Of a DNA stretch of 64,000 bases, positions 28,331 to 37,932 are shown piece after piece; the stretch's first letter is position 1, and the number at the start of each line of letters is the position of its first letter. The stretch covers positions 1,736,001 through 1,800,000 of the forward strand of contig NZ_BMYM01000001.1 of assembly GCF_014652275.1 (NCBI RefSeq), written 5' to 3'. The translations under genes and the position numbers were made by a program. The stretch is from Parahalioglobus pacificus. GTDB taxonomy: Bacteria; Pseudomonadota; Gammaproteobacteria; Pseudomonadales; Halieaceae. Below the pieces are notes generated by a model. That model did no database searches and had not been told where the DNA came from. It was given only the letters and a program-made list of their open reading frames with translations.

Positions 28331-29197
28331 ATGCGAACGGTGATTAAGTACGGATTACAGCCAACCCTACTCATTCTAGTGCTGGCGATTTGGTACTTCT
28401 CAGACAACCCCGGGATGGCCTTCCTCGCTACGGGCTTTTTTATTCCAACCCTACTTACGCTGCTGGAACGCTGGGTGCCGGGTCGCCCCGAGTGGAAACA
28501 ACCGCTTTCATACAGTGGCGTGCTCGCCGTGGTCTTCATCGTCACATTTCTGTTTACCGGGACGATAGTTGAGCCCATCTATCAAGAAACCGTAAACCCG
28601 ATGCTCACTGAACTACGGACCACGTTGGGTTTCGACCTATGGCCACACAACTGGCCGGTACTGGCTCAGGTGTTCCTCGCTTTCTTCATGAGCGAATTCA
28701 TTTGGTATTGGATTCACAGAGCCGAGCACCGCTGGCATTGGGCATGGCGCACGACCGGTCACGGCGCACACCATGCCTTCAAGAATCTGGCAGCACTGAA
28801 CGCGGGGGCCAATCACCCATTGGAATTATTGCTGGTGTTGAGCCTGCCCGCGGCAATCATTGAATTATTGTTCGGGGCCGGTGAAGTGATTGTTGGATCA
28901 ATTCTGCTGGTGCTTACACAAGCGCTGCTCGCTCACAGCAATCTCGATCTCAATACGCGCGGCATCGGCTGGCTTTTCACGGTGAATCGTCATCATATCC
29001 ACCATCACTCCACGGTGTTATCTGAATCCAACACCAACTATGGCTGCGCAGCCATCGTATGGGATCGCCTGTTTGGGACTTTCAGTGACGCCGCTACTGA
29101 AGAAACTGGCACAGGACCTTCACAACCTGGCTGGTGGCGGCTTTTCATCATGCCCTGGCGTGAGCCATCAGACACGCAGGTTTCACCCAGCAAGTGA
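28331..29197 (+). CDS. sterol desaturase/fatty-acid hydroxylase family protein
   Basis: A 288-residue integral-membrane diiron hydroxylase. The histidine boxes are H129-R-A-E-H133-x2-H136, H144-G-A-H147-H148 and the late RHHIHHHS cluster, with several transmembrane helices ahead of and between them. The family hydroxylates or desaturates sterols, carotenoids, fatty acids or alkyl ethers. The Shine-Dalgarno GGTGGAG precedes the ATG. It lies about 60 bases after the TonB receptor gene and may be cotranscribed. The substrate is not evident. Confidence 0.9.
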   Translation: MRTVIKYGLQPTLLILVLAIWYFSDNPGMAFLATGFFIPTLLTLLERWVPGRPEWKQPLSYSGVLAVVFIVTFLFTGTIVEPIYQETVNPMLTELRTTLGFDLWPHNWPVLAQVFLAFFMSEFIWYWIHRAEHRWHWAWRTTGHGAHHAFKNLAALNAGANHPLELLLVLSLPAAIIELLFGAGEVIVGSILLVLTQALLAHSNLDLNTRGIGWLFTVNRHHIHHHSTVLSESNTNYGCAAIVWDRLFGTFSDAATEETGTGPSQPGWWRLFIMPWREPSDTQVSPSK

Positions 29198-29448
29198 TGG
29201 GCTGACACCGCTGATGAAACAACGGTTTTCGCTGGACGCTATTCGACCCATTCTCCTTGTCAACAGCCGGCCTTTCATAGGTTTTACTGCGCTAATGCAG
29301 TAACGAAGAAAACGCACCTTAAGATGGGCTAGAAGCCAGATAGCACGTCTGTCATTTCACGGCCTTTTTCGTGGTTTGGGGCACGCCGCACCACCGCACC
29401 GTTGCTGACACTCACGTTTTGCCGACCGAAACGACATCCCTGACAAAA

Positions 29449-30447
29449 TCAGAACTTATAACCCAAGCCAAAGGCGAGGGTAGAGTCGTCTTCACTGCGA
29501 CCCTCAGCCGGCTCCGTCTCGTAATCATAACGATAAGACACGTTGAAATAGAGATCACTGATCAGGTCAAAGTTAAGCCCTGTGTTTGTCTTGTATATAT
29601 TATTTTCATTGCCGTAGAACTGCCAAGTAAAAGACTGGGTATGGAAGAAATCGACCCAATCTAGAAGTGCATGTTCATAACGAAGATTCCAGATAGCGAC
29701 TGCGCCTCCGCGGGACTCACCATCAAGCTTTTCCTCTTGGTATGCTGGACCAAGATTTATGCTTAGAAATTTTTGAGAATCGTCAAAAATGTCACGGCCC
29801 ACAACGAGGCCCGTGGTGTACCGATAATCAAGCTCTCGGATGGGATCGCGCTCGTAAGAGAGCCCTGCGCCAACAAACCAAGGCTTACTTACCAACCAAT
29901 TGTAATCATAGTTGAATAATGTCTGATCTTGAGTTTCATCCCCGTTTACCGACTCGTTACGGATTGTAAAGTCCGCACGGTGGCGATGATCTCCCACCTT
30001 CACACCACCATCAGCAAACAGAAGCGTGCTTTCTGAATCGGTATTCCCGCTGTTATAGGCGCCGTTAAAGTCAGTCTTCAGAGCCCAGTCAAAGTATGGA
30101 TCAGGTTCAGATGCCTCTGCCAACTGCGCTAGCTCAATGCCCTGTGTACTGCCGTCTTCCGACAGCAATACTTGGTTGCCACTTTCATCGAGCGCCAGCC
30201 GCGCCTGCAGCTTGGTATCGTTTTCCAACTCGATGTCAAAGGCCTCTTGAATCTCGACCGAAGCGACTTCAGCCAGATCAATAGCAAATTCGTCAGCATA
30301 GCTAGGTTCAATCAGCAATTCGTCACCAGAAATGAGTGAAACATTACCAGTGATAACGTCCCCATTGATCATAACGACACGATCTTGGGCCATTCCAGCT
30401 AAGGGCAAACTCACCAGCACAACAAACAACTTGATTGCAGTACGCAC
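29449..30447 (-). CDS. DUF481 family outer-membrane protein (YdiY type)
   Basis: A 332-residue protein with a signal peptide (IKLFVVLVSLPLAGMA) starting at GTG 30447, nine bases after AAGGAG. The N-terminal 100 residues (DRVVMINGDVITGNVSLISGDELLIEPSYA) are a small beta domain seen in this family; from about residue 115 the DUF481 barrel begins (FDWALKTDFNGAYNSGNTDSESTLLF) and ends in the aromatic strand STLAFGLGYKF, typical of an outer-membrane barrel. Members are often induced by acid or salt stress in other bacteria; here nothing indicates the trigger. Confidence 0.88.
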   Translation of the reverse strand: MRTAIKLFVVLVSLPLAGMAQDRVVMINGDVITGNVSLISGDELLIEPSYADEFAIDLAEVASVEIQEAFDIELENDTKLQARLALDESGNQVLLSEDGSTQGIELAQLAEASEPDPYFDWALKTDFNGAYNSGNTDSESTLLFADGGVKVGDHRHRADFTIRNESVNGDETQDQTLFNYDYNWLVSKPWFVGAGLSYERDPIRELDYRYTTGLVVGRDIFDDSQKFLSINLGPAYQEEKLDGESRGGAVAIWNLRYEHALLDWVDFFHTQSFTWQFYGNENNIYKTNTGLNFDLISDLYFNVSYRYDYETEPAEGRSEDDSTLAFGLGYKF

Positions 30448-30702
30448 GTACTATTCTCCTTCCAGCGGACATACGAGGTACCAACCTATCTCGCACACCA
30501 ACGACTATTGAAACGCGTCAATTTCTGACGCCGAATAGGCACTGGCTAATGCTGTGCCCGTACCTCATTTTACGGGAACGAACACAAAACAGCGAGAGTG
30601 GTGCACTCTGCTGAGCATCAGAATGCTGCGCTTTCGACCCGCACAATTCCAGCGTAGAACACTCCCTTCCTTCACCACGATGCCTAAGTGGAGGCCCTTT
30701 AC
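30448..30702. other. gene-free stretch between the DUF481 and acnB genes
   Basis: I see no convincing coding sequence here. It must contain the promoter of the minus-strand DUF481 gene (possible -35 TTGACG read on the minus strand near 30518), but a matching -10 at proper spacing was not found. The acnB terminator lies at its right end. Confidence 0.4.
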
Positions 30703-30729
30703 AAAAAAAGGCCACACATGTGTGGCCTT
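30703..30729 (-). terminator. rho-independent terminator of acnB
   Basis: A perfect palindrome AAGGCCACACATGTGTGGCC TT (30708-30729); on the minus strand it runs into a T tract (A residues 30703-30709 on the plus strand). It lies about 40 bases past the acnB stop. Confidence 0.88.
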
Positions 30730-30767
30730 GAAATCTCTTCAGTTCAGTAGCACTGGGAAATAAGGAC

Positions 30768-33575
30768 TCAGCCCCCAACAATTCTCAGCGGCTGAGCAGT
30801 TGGCTCGGTGCTAAGCTCCTCTGTCGGCGGCTCAAAGTCCGTGAGGTTGATGCCTGCAACGGCGTCCTGGTACTCCTCCAGCGTGGGGAAGCGACCCAGA
30901 ACCGTGGACAGCACCACAACCGGCGTCGAACCCAGCAGGGACTCACCCTTACGCTCATCTGAGTCACCCACAACGCGACCTTGGAACAGACGCGTTGACG
31001 TTGCGATCACGGTGTCACCCGGCTCGGCCTTTTCCTGGTTACCCATGCACAGGTTACAGCCCGGGCGTTCAAGGTAGAGAATATTGTCGTACTTGGTACG
31101 TGCGACATCCTTGGGGTGGTCATCATCGAACACGAATCCGGAGTACTTCTGGAGGATCTCCCAGTCGCCCTCGGCTTTCAGTTCATCCACGATGTTGTAC
31201 GTGGGCGGTGCCACAACCAACGGTGCCTTGAATTCGACCTTGCCGTACTTCTGCTCAATGTTACGCAGCATCTGGGCAATGATTTGCATGTCGCCCTTGT
31301 GCACCATGCAGGAGCCAACAAACCCGAGGTCTACCGGCTTATCCTTGTAGAAAGAGACGGGGCGAATCACGTCGTGTGTGTAGCGCTTGGAAACGTCGTC
31401 GTTGTTCACATCCGGATCAGCGATCATGGGCTCCACGATCTCATCCAGATCAACTACGACCTCGGCGAAATACTTGGCGTTATTGTCGGGCGCCAGTGCG
31501 GGCACTTCACCGGAGCGAATCTCGCCGATGCGCTTGTCCGCCAAGGCAATCAGACCAGCCAGAGTTTGGGCCTCGTTATCCATGCCCTTGTCGATCATGA
31601 TCTGAATGCGGCTCTTGGCGATTTCCAGTGACTCGATCAGGGTCTCGTCTTCCGAGATACAGATAGAGGCCTTGGCCTTCATCTCGGCCGTCCAGTCGGT
31701 GAAAGTGAAGGCCTGGTCTGCCAGCAAGGTGCCAATATGAACCTCAATGACACGCCCCTGGAACACGTTGTCGCCACCGAACTCTTCGAGCATTTGCATC
31801 TGCGTGGCGTGAACGATGTCCCTGAAGTCCATGTAGGGCTTCATCTCGCCCTTGAAGGTCACCTTCACCGATTCCGGAATCGGCATGGTGGCTTCACCCG
31901 TGGCCAGCGCCAGCGCAACCGTGCCTGAGTCGGCACCAAAGGCTACGCCCTTGGACATCCGGGTGTGGGAATCGCCACCGATGATAATGGCGCGGTCATC
32001 GATAGTAATGTCATTGAGTACTTTGTGAATGACGTCTGTGAGCGGGTGATAAACACCTTTGGGATCGCGCGCGGTGATCAGGCCGAAGTCGTTCATGAAC
32101 CTCATCAGGCGGGGGATGTTCGCCTGTGCCTTTTTATCCCACACAGAAGCGGTATGACAGCCAGACTGGTAGGCGCCGTCCACCCCCGGCGAGATCACAG
32201 TGGCAGCCATAGACTCCAGTTCCTGGGAGGTCATCAGACCTGTGGTGTCCTGTGAGCCAACGATGTTCACGGCAACGCGCACATCCGAGCCTGCATGCAG
32301 GGCTTCTTCTGTGGCAACACCCACGGCGTTGCGGTTGAAAATTTTCTCTACGGCAGTGAGGCCCTGGCCTTCGTGGTGAATCTCTTTAGCCGCGGCAAAC
32401 ACCTGCGGCGCGTCAACACCGAGGGTATGCGCTGCAAAGTTCTGGAGCTTCTTTCCGAATACGATTGCGTAGGAACCACCGGCGCGCATGAACTCCATTT
32501 TCTGTGGCGTAAAGGCTGCAGACACATCCGCCAGCTCTTTGTCACCGTTATAGAGCTTCTTCTCTTTGGTATTGATCGTCAGCACCGTGCCGGTATCTAC
32601 CGAGAAGACCTGCTCCAGCTCCGGATCGCCGTTTTCGTCCAGAACCGCTTTACCATCTGCATCGACTTTCTTGACCCAGTTCTTGAGGTCCAGACCGATA
32701 CCGCCGGTGACACCCACCGTTGTCAGGAAGATGGGCGAGATACCGTTGGTGCCTGCAACCACGGGTGCGATGTTTACAAAGGGCACGTAAGGGCTGGCGG
32801 GTACGCCGGCCCACAACGCGACGTTATTCACACCGGACATCCGGGATGAGCCAACACCCATGGTGCCTTTCTCGGCAACCAGCATCACTTTTTTGCCGGG
32901 GTGCTTTTCCTTGAGGTCCAGGATTTCCTGCTGCGCTTCTGGTGTGATCATGCACTGGCCGTGCAACTCACGGTCAGAGCGGGAGTGAGCCTGGTTACCG
33001 GGCGACAACAGGTCGGTGGAGATATCACCCACGCCAGCGACATAGGTCACTACATCGACGGTTTCATCAACCTCCGGCAGCTTGGTGAAAAACTCGGCCG
33101 CCACGTAGCTTTCGAGAATGCCTTTAGCCACAGTGTTGCCTGCCTGATACGCCGCTGCGAGCCGGTCGGTATCGGCTTCGTATAGGAAAACCTGGGTTTT
33201 CAGAACGTCCGCCGCTAACACAGCAATTGCTGCGTCGTCGCCCAGTGCCAGGTCCAGCAGCACCTCGACTGAAGGGCCGCCCTTCATGTGAGACAGCAGC
33301 TCAAAGGCAAACTCTTGGTTAATCTCGGGAACGGACTCCTCACCGAGGATGATTTGCTTCAGGAACTTGGCTTTGACGCCTGCCGCGGGCGTAGTGCCGG
33401 GCAATGTGTTGTAAATAAAAAACTGCAGTGAATCTTCGCGGTGGGCGTGGCCGGGCTCGCGAATCTGATCGATGACTTCAGTCAGCAGTTCGGCGCTGTC
33501 GATGGGCTTGGGGTGCAGCCCCAGCTCATTCTTACGCACTTCAATTTCTTGCAGGTAGTCAGCGTACAATCCCAT
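30768..33575 (-). CDS. acnB: aconitate hydratase B (also 2-methylisocitrate dehydratase)
   Basis: AcnB of the TCA cycle, about 935 residues, with a 4Fe-4S cluster. The C-terminal cluster motif PGCNLCMGNQ and the N-terminal HEAT-like domain plus swivel domain (residues about 1-380) in AcnB order distinguish it from AcnA. Substrate-site segments such as GGDSHTRMSKGVAFGADSG are present. The start is taken as ATG 33575 (MGLYADYLQEIEVRKNEL). GTG 33584 is a real alternative because GAGG lies four bases before it. A further upstream in-frame ATG would add an unconserved tail. It is a single gene with its own terminator. Confidence 0.95.
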   Translation of the reverse strand: MGLYADYLQEIEVRKNELGLHPKPIDSAELLTEVIDQIREPGHAHREDSLQFFIYNTLPGTTPAAGVKAKFLKQIILGEESVPEINQEFAFELLSHMKGGPSVEVLLDLALGDDAAIAVLAADVLKTQVFLYEADTDRLAAAYQAGNTVAKGILESYVAAEFFTKLPEVDETVDVVTYVAGVGDISTDLLSPGNQAHSRSDRELHGQCMITPEAQQEILDLKEKHPGKKVMLVAEKGTMGVGSSRMSGVNNVALWAGVPASPYVPFVNIAPVVAGTNGISPIFLTTVGVTGGIGLDLKNWVKKVDADGKAVLDENGDPELEQVFSVDTGTVLTINTKEKKLYNGDKELADVSAAFTPQKMEFMRAGGSYAIVFGKKLQNFAAHTLGVDAPQVFAAAKEIHHEGQGLTAVEKIFNRNAVGVATEEALHAGSDVRVAVNIVGSQDTTGLMTSQELESMAATVISPGVDGAYQSGCHTASVWDKKAQANIPRLMRFMNDFGLITARDPKGVYHPLTDVIHKVLNDITIDDRAIIIGGDSHTRMSKGVAFGADSGTVALALATGEATMPIPESVKVTFKGEMKPYMDFRDIVHATQMQMLEEFGGDNVFQGRVIEVHIGTLLADQAFTFTDWTAEMKAKASICISEDETLIESLEIAKSRIQIMIDKGMDNEAQTLAGLIALADKRIGEIRSGEVPALAPDNNAKYFAEVVVDLDEIVEPMIADPDVNNDDVSKRYTHDVIRPVSFYKDKPVDLGFVGSCMVHKGDMQIIAQMLRNIEQKYGKVEFKAPLVVAPPTYNIVDELKAEGDWEILQKYSGFVFDDDHPKDVARTKYDNILYLERPGCNLCMGNQEKAEPGDTVIATSTRLFQGRVVGDSDERKGESLLGSTPVVVLSTVLGRFPTLEEYQDAVAGINLTDFEPPTEELSTEPTAQPLRIVGG

Positions 33576-33734
33576 GGTATTCACATAGCCTCTAGTAGAT
33601 GGTGCCGAAGCGGCGAAAAGTGGGGGCAAAGTATACAGTATTCGGACAAATCAGAGGTGATTTACCCGCCAATACTCGTCATTCACGGGGTTATACCGTC
33701 GCAACGCCATAGAGCACCGAATGGCATGCGATTG

Positions 33735-34148
33735 CTAGGTGACGCGGGATCTCAACTGCTTGATCTTGCCCCGGTGAGACTTGTTATCCATGCGCTTGTT
33801 TCGCGCGCTGCGACTGGGTTTCGTGGCCCGGCGCGCCTTGGGCGTCTCTAGAGCGCCCCGCACTATCGCTTCCAGTCGACCCAGGGCATCTGCGCGATTT
33901 TTCTCCTGAGTGCGGTATCGCTGTGCTTTGATAATAACAACACCGGCCGAATTGACTCGACGATCCCGTCGCGCAAGCAACCGCTGCTTATACACCTCGG
34001 GAAGGGATGATGCAGCAATATCGAAGCGCAAATGGATGGCAGTAGAGACCTTATTGACGTTCTGACCGCCCGCGCCCTGCGCCCGAATAGCCTGTAGCTC
34101 GATCTCTGCATCGGGAATTGAAACGCGCTGGGATATCTGGATAGCCAT
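33735..34148 (-). CDS. arfB: alternative ribosome-rescue factor B (peptidyl-tRNA hydrolase)
   Basis: A 137-residue ArfB/YaeJ protein, which releases peptides from stalled ribosomes. The GGQ motif is in IRAQGAGGQNVNKVSTAIHL, followed by SSLPEVYKQRLL and VVIIKAQRYRTQEKNR; the basic C-terminal tail (KARRATKPSRSARNKR...) that enters the mRNA channel is present. The start at 34148 (MAIQISQRVSIP) matches the family; a longer start adds ten residues. It is not a full release factor, lacking the codon-recognition domain. It stands between acnB and the divergent decarboxylase gene. Confidence 0.92.
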   Translation of the reverse strand: MAIQISQRVSIPDAEIELQAIRAQGAGGQNVNKVSTAIHLRFDIAASSLPEVYKQRLLARRDRRVNSAGVVIIKAQRYRTQEKNRADALGRLEAIVRGALETPKARRATKPSRSARNKRMDNKSHRGKIKQLRSRVT

Positions 34149-34293
34149 GGGCGTTATTCTGCCGGCTACAGACGGCATCGAACAGGGTCAAGTTTGCGTA
34201 AATCTCCCGCCAACACGCCTTATACTTGCCACCGAAAATACACATGAGTTGCACAGGCGCAGCTCGCCCAACCGCCACTAAACAGATCAAGCT

Positions 34294-35727
34294 ATGACAA
34301 CGACAAGCACTCTGGACCCGGAAAATTGGGACGACTTTCGAGCTCAGGCACATGCGATGCTGGATGCCGCCCTGGACCACATTGCGGGCGCTCGCGACAA
34401 GCCCTGGCGGCCAGTGCCCTCAGATTTAGGGCAACGCTACGCCATACCGGAGGATGCTGACAGCGGTTTACCGCCTGAGCAGTTAGTCGAGAAAATCCGA
34501 AGACACGTTCTTCCCCATCACGGCGGAAATACCCACCCGCGTTTCTGGGGCTGGGTGCAGGGCACCGGCCTTGCTTCGGATGTGATGGCCGCCATTGCAT
34601 CGACGGCCATCAACGGCAACTTGGGTGGTCGTCACCACGGCGCTAATGAGATGGAGCGCGAAGTCATAGACTGGACGCGACGCGTTATGGGCATGCCAGA
34701 GGGCAGCAGCGGCGTGTTTGTCACAGGCACGTCCCAAGCCACTGTCCTGGCATTTCAGGCAGCCAGAGTTAAGGCAATCAAGGGGCTGCGCACACGCGGA
34801 CAAGCGGGTGTGCGCCTCACAGCGTACGCAGCCGCCGGGGTCCATAACGCCACAAAAAAAGCGCTGGAGGCCTTGGGCATAGGGTCCGACAACCTTCGCC
34901 TGGTACCACTTATGGACGGCAAGCCGGACCCGACCGCACTGCGCGACATGCTGGCAAAGGATAGAGCGGATGGCGCCCTGCCCTTCCTGTTGATTGGTAC
35001 CGCCGGGTCGGTGGATGTTGGCGCCTTTGACGATCTGAACACGCTGGCTGATCTCGCCGAAGCAGAACAGCTTTGGCTGCACGTCGATGGTGCTTTCGGT
35101 GCGTGGACGCGACTGGCTGACGAGCCGTGGCGCAGTCTCAGCGATGGCATCGGCCGCGCTGACAGCCTGGCTCTGGATTTTCATAAATGGATGTATGTGG
35201 GCTACGACTGTGGCCTGGTGCTGATGCGGGACGAGGAAGCACATCGTGCCGCGTTTGCAGCGCGCCCGGATTATCTTCAGGGAGCCGATACAGGGCTCGC
35301 GGGTGGAGAACCCTGGTTCTGCGACTACGGCATCGACCTCAGCCGGGGTAACCGTGCAATCAAAGTTTGGTGCGCTTTGCAGATGTATGGTCAGGCCGCC
35401 TTCGCCGAAGCGATTACCGACAACTGTCAGCGAGCGGCGCAGCTTGGCGAATTGGTGCAGGCTGAGCCAGCTATGGCGCTGGGGGCACCCGTGATCTCCA
35501 ATGTTTGCGTTTTTACAGCCCGAAGCGATCTGGATAGCAACGCGCAATCCACGCTAAATGCGCACATTGCACAGACACTCCAAGACAGCGGCACAGCGGT
35601 GTTTTCCACCACCAAAATCGGTGGTACCACCCTGTTGCGGGCGGCCATCACCAACCACCGGACGACAGCTGATGATGTCACCGCAGCAATCGCAGCGGTG
35701 GCGCGGGAAGCCACCGCCAGCATTTAG
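34294..35727 (+). CDS. PLP-dependent group II decarboxylase family protein
   Basis: A 477-residue aromatic-amino-acid-decarboxylase-like enzyme. The PLP lysine is K298 in LDFHKWMYVGYDCG, preceded by WLHVDGAFGAW (the conserved Asp/Ala for the pyridine ring) and GVFVTGTSQATVLAFQAAR (phosphate-binding Ser/Thr region). N-terminal HPRFWGWVQGTGLASDVMA is typical. Relatives decarboxylate aromatic amino acids, glutamate or 2,4-diaminobutyrate, and some are aldehyde synthases; no neighbour suggests which. It is followed by the convergent S9 peptidase gene after about 55 bases. Confidence 0.9.
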   Translation: MTTTSTLDPENWDDFRAQAHAMLDAALDHIAGARDKPWRPVPSDLGQRYAIPEDADSGLPPEQLVEKIRRHVLPHHGGNTHPRFWGWVQGTGLASDVMAAIASTAINGNLGGRHHGANEMEREVIDWTRRVMGMPEGSSGVFVTGTSQATVLAFQAARVKAIKGLRTRGQAGVRLTAYAAAGVHNATKKALEALGIGSDNLRLVPLMDGKPDPTALRDMLAKDRADGALPFLLIGTAGSVDVGAFDDLNTLADLAEAEQLWLHVDGAFGAWTRLADEPWRSLSDGIGRADSLALDFHKWMYVGYDCGLVLMRDEEAHRAAFAARPDYLQGADTGLAGGEPWFCDYGIDLSRGNRAIKVWCALQMYGQAAFAEAITDNCQRAAQLGELVQAEPAMALGAPVISNVCVFTARSDLDSNAQSTLNAHIAQTLQDSGTAVFSTTKIGGTTLLRAAITNHRTTADDVTAAIAAVAREATASI

Positions 35728-35783
35728 CGACAAGGCTAGTTGGTCACAAGAACACTGGCAGCCCGGTATCGCTTAAGCCGAGT

Positions 35784-37811
35784 TTATTTGCCTCCTGGCT
35801 CAGCAAACTTGCTCACCCAGTCGCGCACTTCACCATACCAGTGCAGTGAGTTAGCCCTGCTGAGAATCCAATGGTTCTCATCCGGGTAATACACCAGGCG
35901 CGACTCAACCCCTTTGGTTTGCAGCGTACGGTACAGCTCAAAACCCTGTCCGACAGGCACGCGCAGATCGTTCTGACCGTGAATCACCAGGCTTGGGGTG
36001 TTGAAGTTCTTGGCGTAGTAATGCGGTGACTGCTCCCGATAGATTTCGGGATTCTCCCAGTAGGGGCCAAAGCGTTCCATGTTGACCGCAAAGTCGGCCG
36101 ACATCTGCGCATACAAATCGTAAACCGCGGCGTGAATCACCAGCGCCTTAAACGGGTTCTCTTTCCCAAGGATAATGCTGGAGAGATAGCCGCCATAGCT
36201 GCCCCCGGCAGCCACCATACGGTCTTCATCAATAAACTTCTTCTGGGCCAGGAAGTCTGCAGCAGCCATCACATCGGCATAGGGCTTGGTCGTCCAGTCA
36301 GGATTGATCGCATCAACAAAGTCCTGCCCAAAGCCGGAAGACCCGTGAAAGTTCGGCCATGCGGTGACATAACCCCAGGAGGCGAATGTCTGGGCGTTCC
36401 AGCGGTAATGGAAGTTGTCGCTGATCGCGCCATGGGGACCGCCGTGAATGAGCATCATCAACGGGTATTCTTTGCGGGGATTGAATCCCGGCGGGTAGTG
36501 CACCCACATCTGGATGTCTGCGCCATTATGGCCCTTGTAGGTAACCGATTCGTAGGTACCGGCATCGACGGTTGCCATCACTTCGTCATTGAATGCATCC
36601 AGACGGTTAAAGTCACCGCTTTGCGTATCAACCGTGCCAATGCGCACCGGATGCAAAGCACTCTGTCGCTGTGCGACCAGCACGCCATTATCAGCAATGG
36701 ACAAAGCACCATAGTCGTTCTCTTTAGTGACGGGGCTCGGTGCATTGCCGTCCAACGAGATGCTGTAAACACGACGGGTTGCCTTGTCATCAATGGCGCC
36801 ATAGAAACCGCTGCTATCGGGGGTCCAAACCAGGCCACTCACGCCGTAGTCCCAGTCCTCGTGGTGCATTTGCGTGTCACCGCTTGCCATGGAGTACGTC
36901 ATCAGTTTGGCCTGATCGCCATAGAAACCGGCAATGCGCTGTCGCGCGAACGCCAGCTGCTTCCCATCTGGGGAGAACATGGGACCATAGTCGTTAGCGG
37001 GGTTATCGGACGTGAGGTTACGTGCTTTCTTTTTCCCCAGCTCAACCAGAAAAACATCGCCGTTGCTGTAAACCGCACCGGGTGTACTGGTAGTGACAAA
37101 GGCCAGGTGCTTGCCGTCGGGAGATACGTCGTAATCCCCTGCCCCGGTGCCCGCAGGCATCATCGCCATCCCCAGCGGTTCTGTGACGGGTTCTACGTCA
37201 CCGCCGGCCGCCGGAATACGAAACAGGTGGTTTTTGCGGTCTTCATTCAGGTAGTGATCGAAGAAGGAATACGGCATCTCGCTCCAGGTGAACGCGGAGA
37301 TGTGGTCTTCTTCTTCGGCCTTCAGCCGATCCGCCATCTCTTCCCAACTGTGCTCGGGCCAAACACTGGAGATAAAGTAGAGATATTCGCCCTCCCAGCG
37401 CAGGCCGCTAACCCCCGTTGGCACATCGGTGAGCTTGCTGGCCTCGCCCGGCCCTGCAGTGGGCAACAGGTAAATCTGACCCGCTTCGTCTTCATTACGC
37501 TTGCTGATAAACGCCAGTTGAGCGCCCGAGGGGGAAAACACCGGCGAAGACGCTGCAGAGCCTTCTGCCGTAATTGGACGTTGCGCACCGCTGCCATCAT
37601 TGGCCAACAACCACAGTCGTGTCTCGGATTCGTTGTCCTCGTCGTAGGTGGTCAGTGGCACCACTACCATCGTGCCATCGGGCGATACCACCGGGGCGCC
37701 GGCGCGCTCCAGCTTCCATAAGACTTCGGCGCTGAGAGGTGTTTTTTCATCGTCGGCTGAGGCAACTGACGCCCCAAAAACCAGAAAGAGTAATGATAGG
37801 AGAATACGCAT
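35784..37811 (-). CDS. S9 family prolyl-oligopeptidase-type peptidase, exported
   Basis: A 675-residue serine peptidase from ATG 37811, where the signal peptide begins (MRILLSLLFLVFGASVASA). A longer frame adds 15 residues of no signal character. Residues about 25-400 form a WD40-like propeller (repeated SPDG blocks) and the rest is the alpha/beta-hydrolase. Catalytic Ser538 is in AAGGSYGGYLSS, the acidic residue is near GQNDLRVPV and the His is in YPDENHWIL. Such enzymes act on dipeptides or acylated peptides in the periplasm. It is followed 76 bases upstream on the same strand by the M20 gene. Confidence 0.92.
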   Translation of the reverse strand: MRILLSLLFLVFGASVASADDEKTPLSAEVLWKLERAGAPVVSPDGTMVVVPLTTYDEDNESETRLWLLANDGSGAQRPITAEGSAASSPVFSPSGAQLAFISKRNEDEAGQIYLLPTAGPGEASKLTDVPTGVSGLRWEGEYLYFISSVWPEHSWEEMADRLKAEEEDHISAFTWSEMPYSFFDHYLNEDRKNHLFRIPAAGGDVEPVTEPLGMAMMPAGTGAGDYDVSPDGKHLAFVTTSTPGAVYSNGDVFLVELGKKKARNLTSDNPANDYGPMFSPDGKQLAFARQRIAGFYGDQAKLMTYSMASGDTQMHHEDWDYGVSGLVWTPDSSGFYGAIDDKATRRVYSISLDGNAPSPVTKENDYGALSIADNGVLVAQRQSALHPVRIGTVDTQSGDFNRLDAFNDEVMATVDAGTYESVTYKGHNGADIQMWVHYPPGFNPRKEYPLMMLIHGGPHGAISDNFHYRWNAQTFASWGYVTAWPNFHGSSGFGQDFVDAINPDWTTKPYADVMAAADFLAQKKFIDEDRMVAAGGSYGGYLSSIILGKENPFKALVIHAAVYDLYAQMSADFAVNMERFGPYWENPEIYREQSPHYYAKNFNTPSLVIHGQNDLRVPVGQGFELYRTLQTKGVESRLVYYPDENHWILSRANSLHWYGEVRDWVSKFAEPGGK

Positions 37812-37932
37812 CGCTGGATTCCTGATAGTTAGATGAGGCTCGAGTGTAATGTGCAAACTAAACGCAGTGCTAGCCGCAGGACGGGGCTAAGTGCCTCGAG
37901 CAGACGTATCGCCATCCTGCCCCCTCTGGCTG

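Noticed and set aside
29198-29448. Possible gene in the gap between the desaturase and DUF481 genes
   Set aside because: Open frames here have no motif or ribosome site, and extend into the DUF481 gene on the other strand.
36132-37721. Long open frame of 529 codons antisense to the S9 peptidase gene
   Set aside because: It lies wholly inside a well-supported gene and has no recognisable domain, start site or composition of its own. Long antisense frames are common in GC-rich genes.
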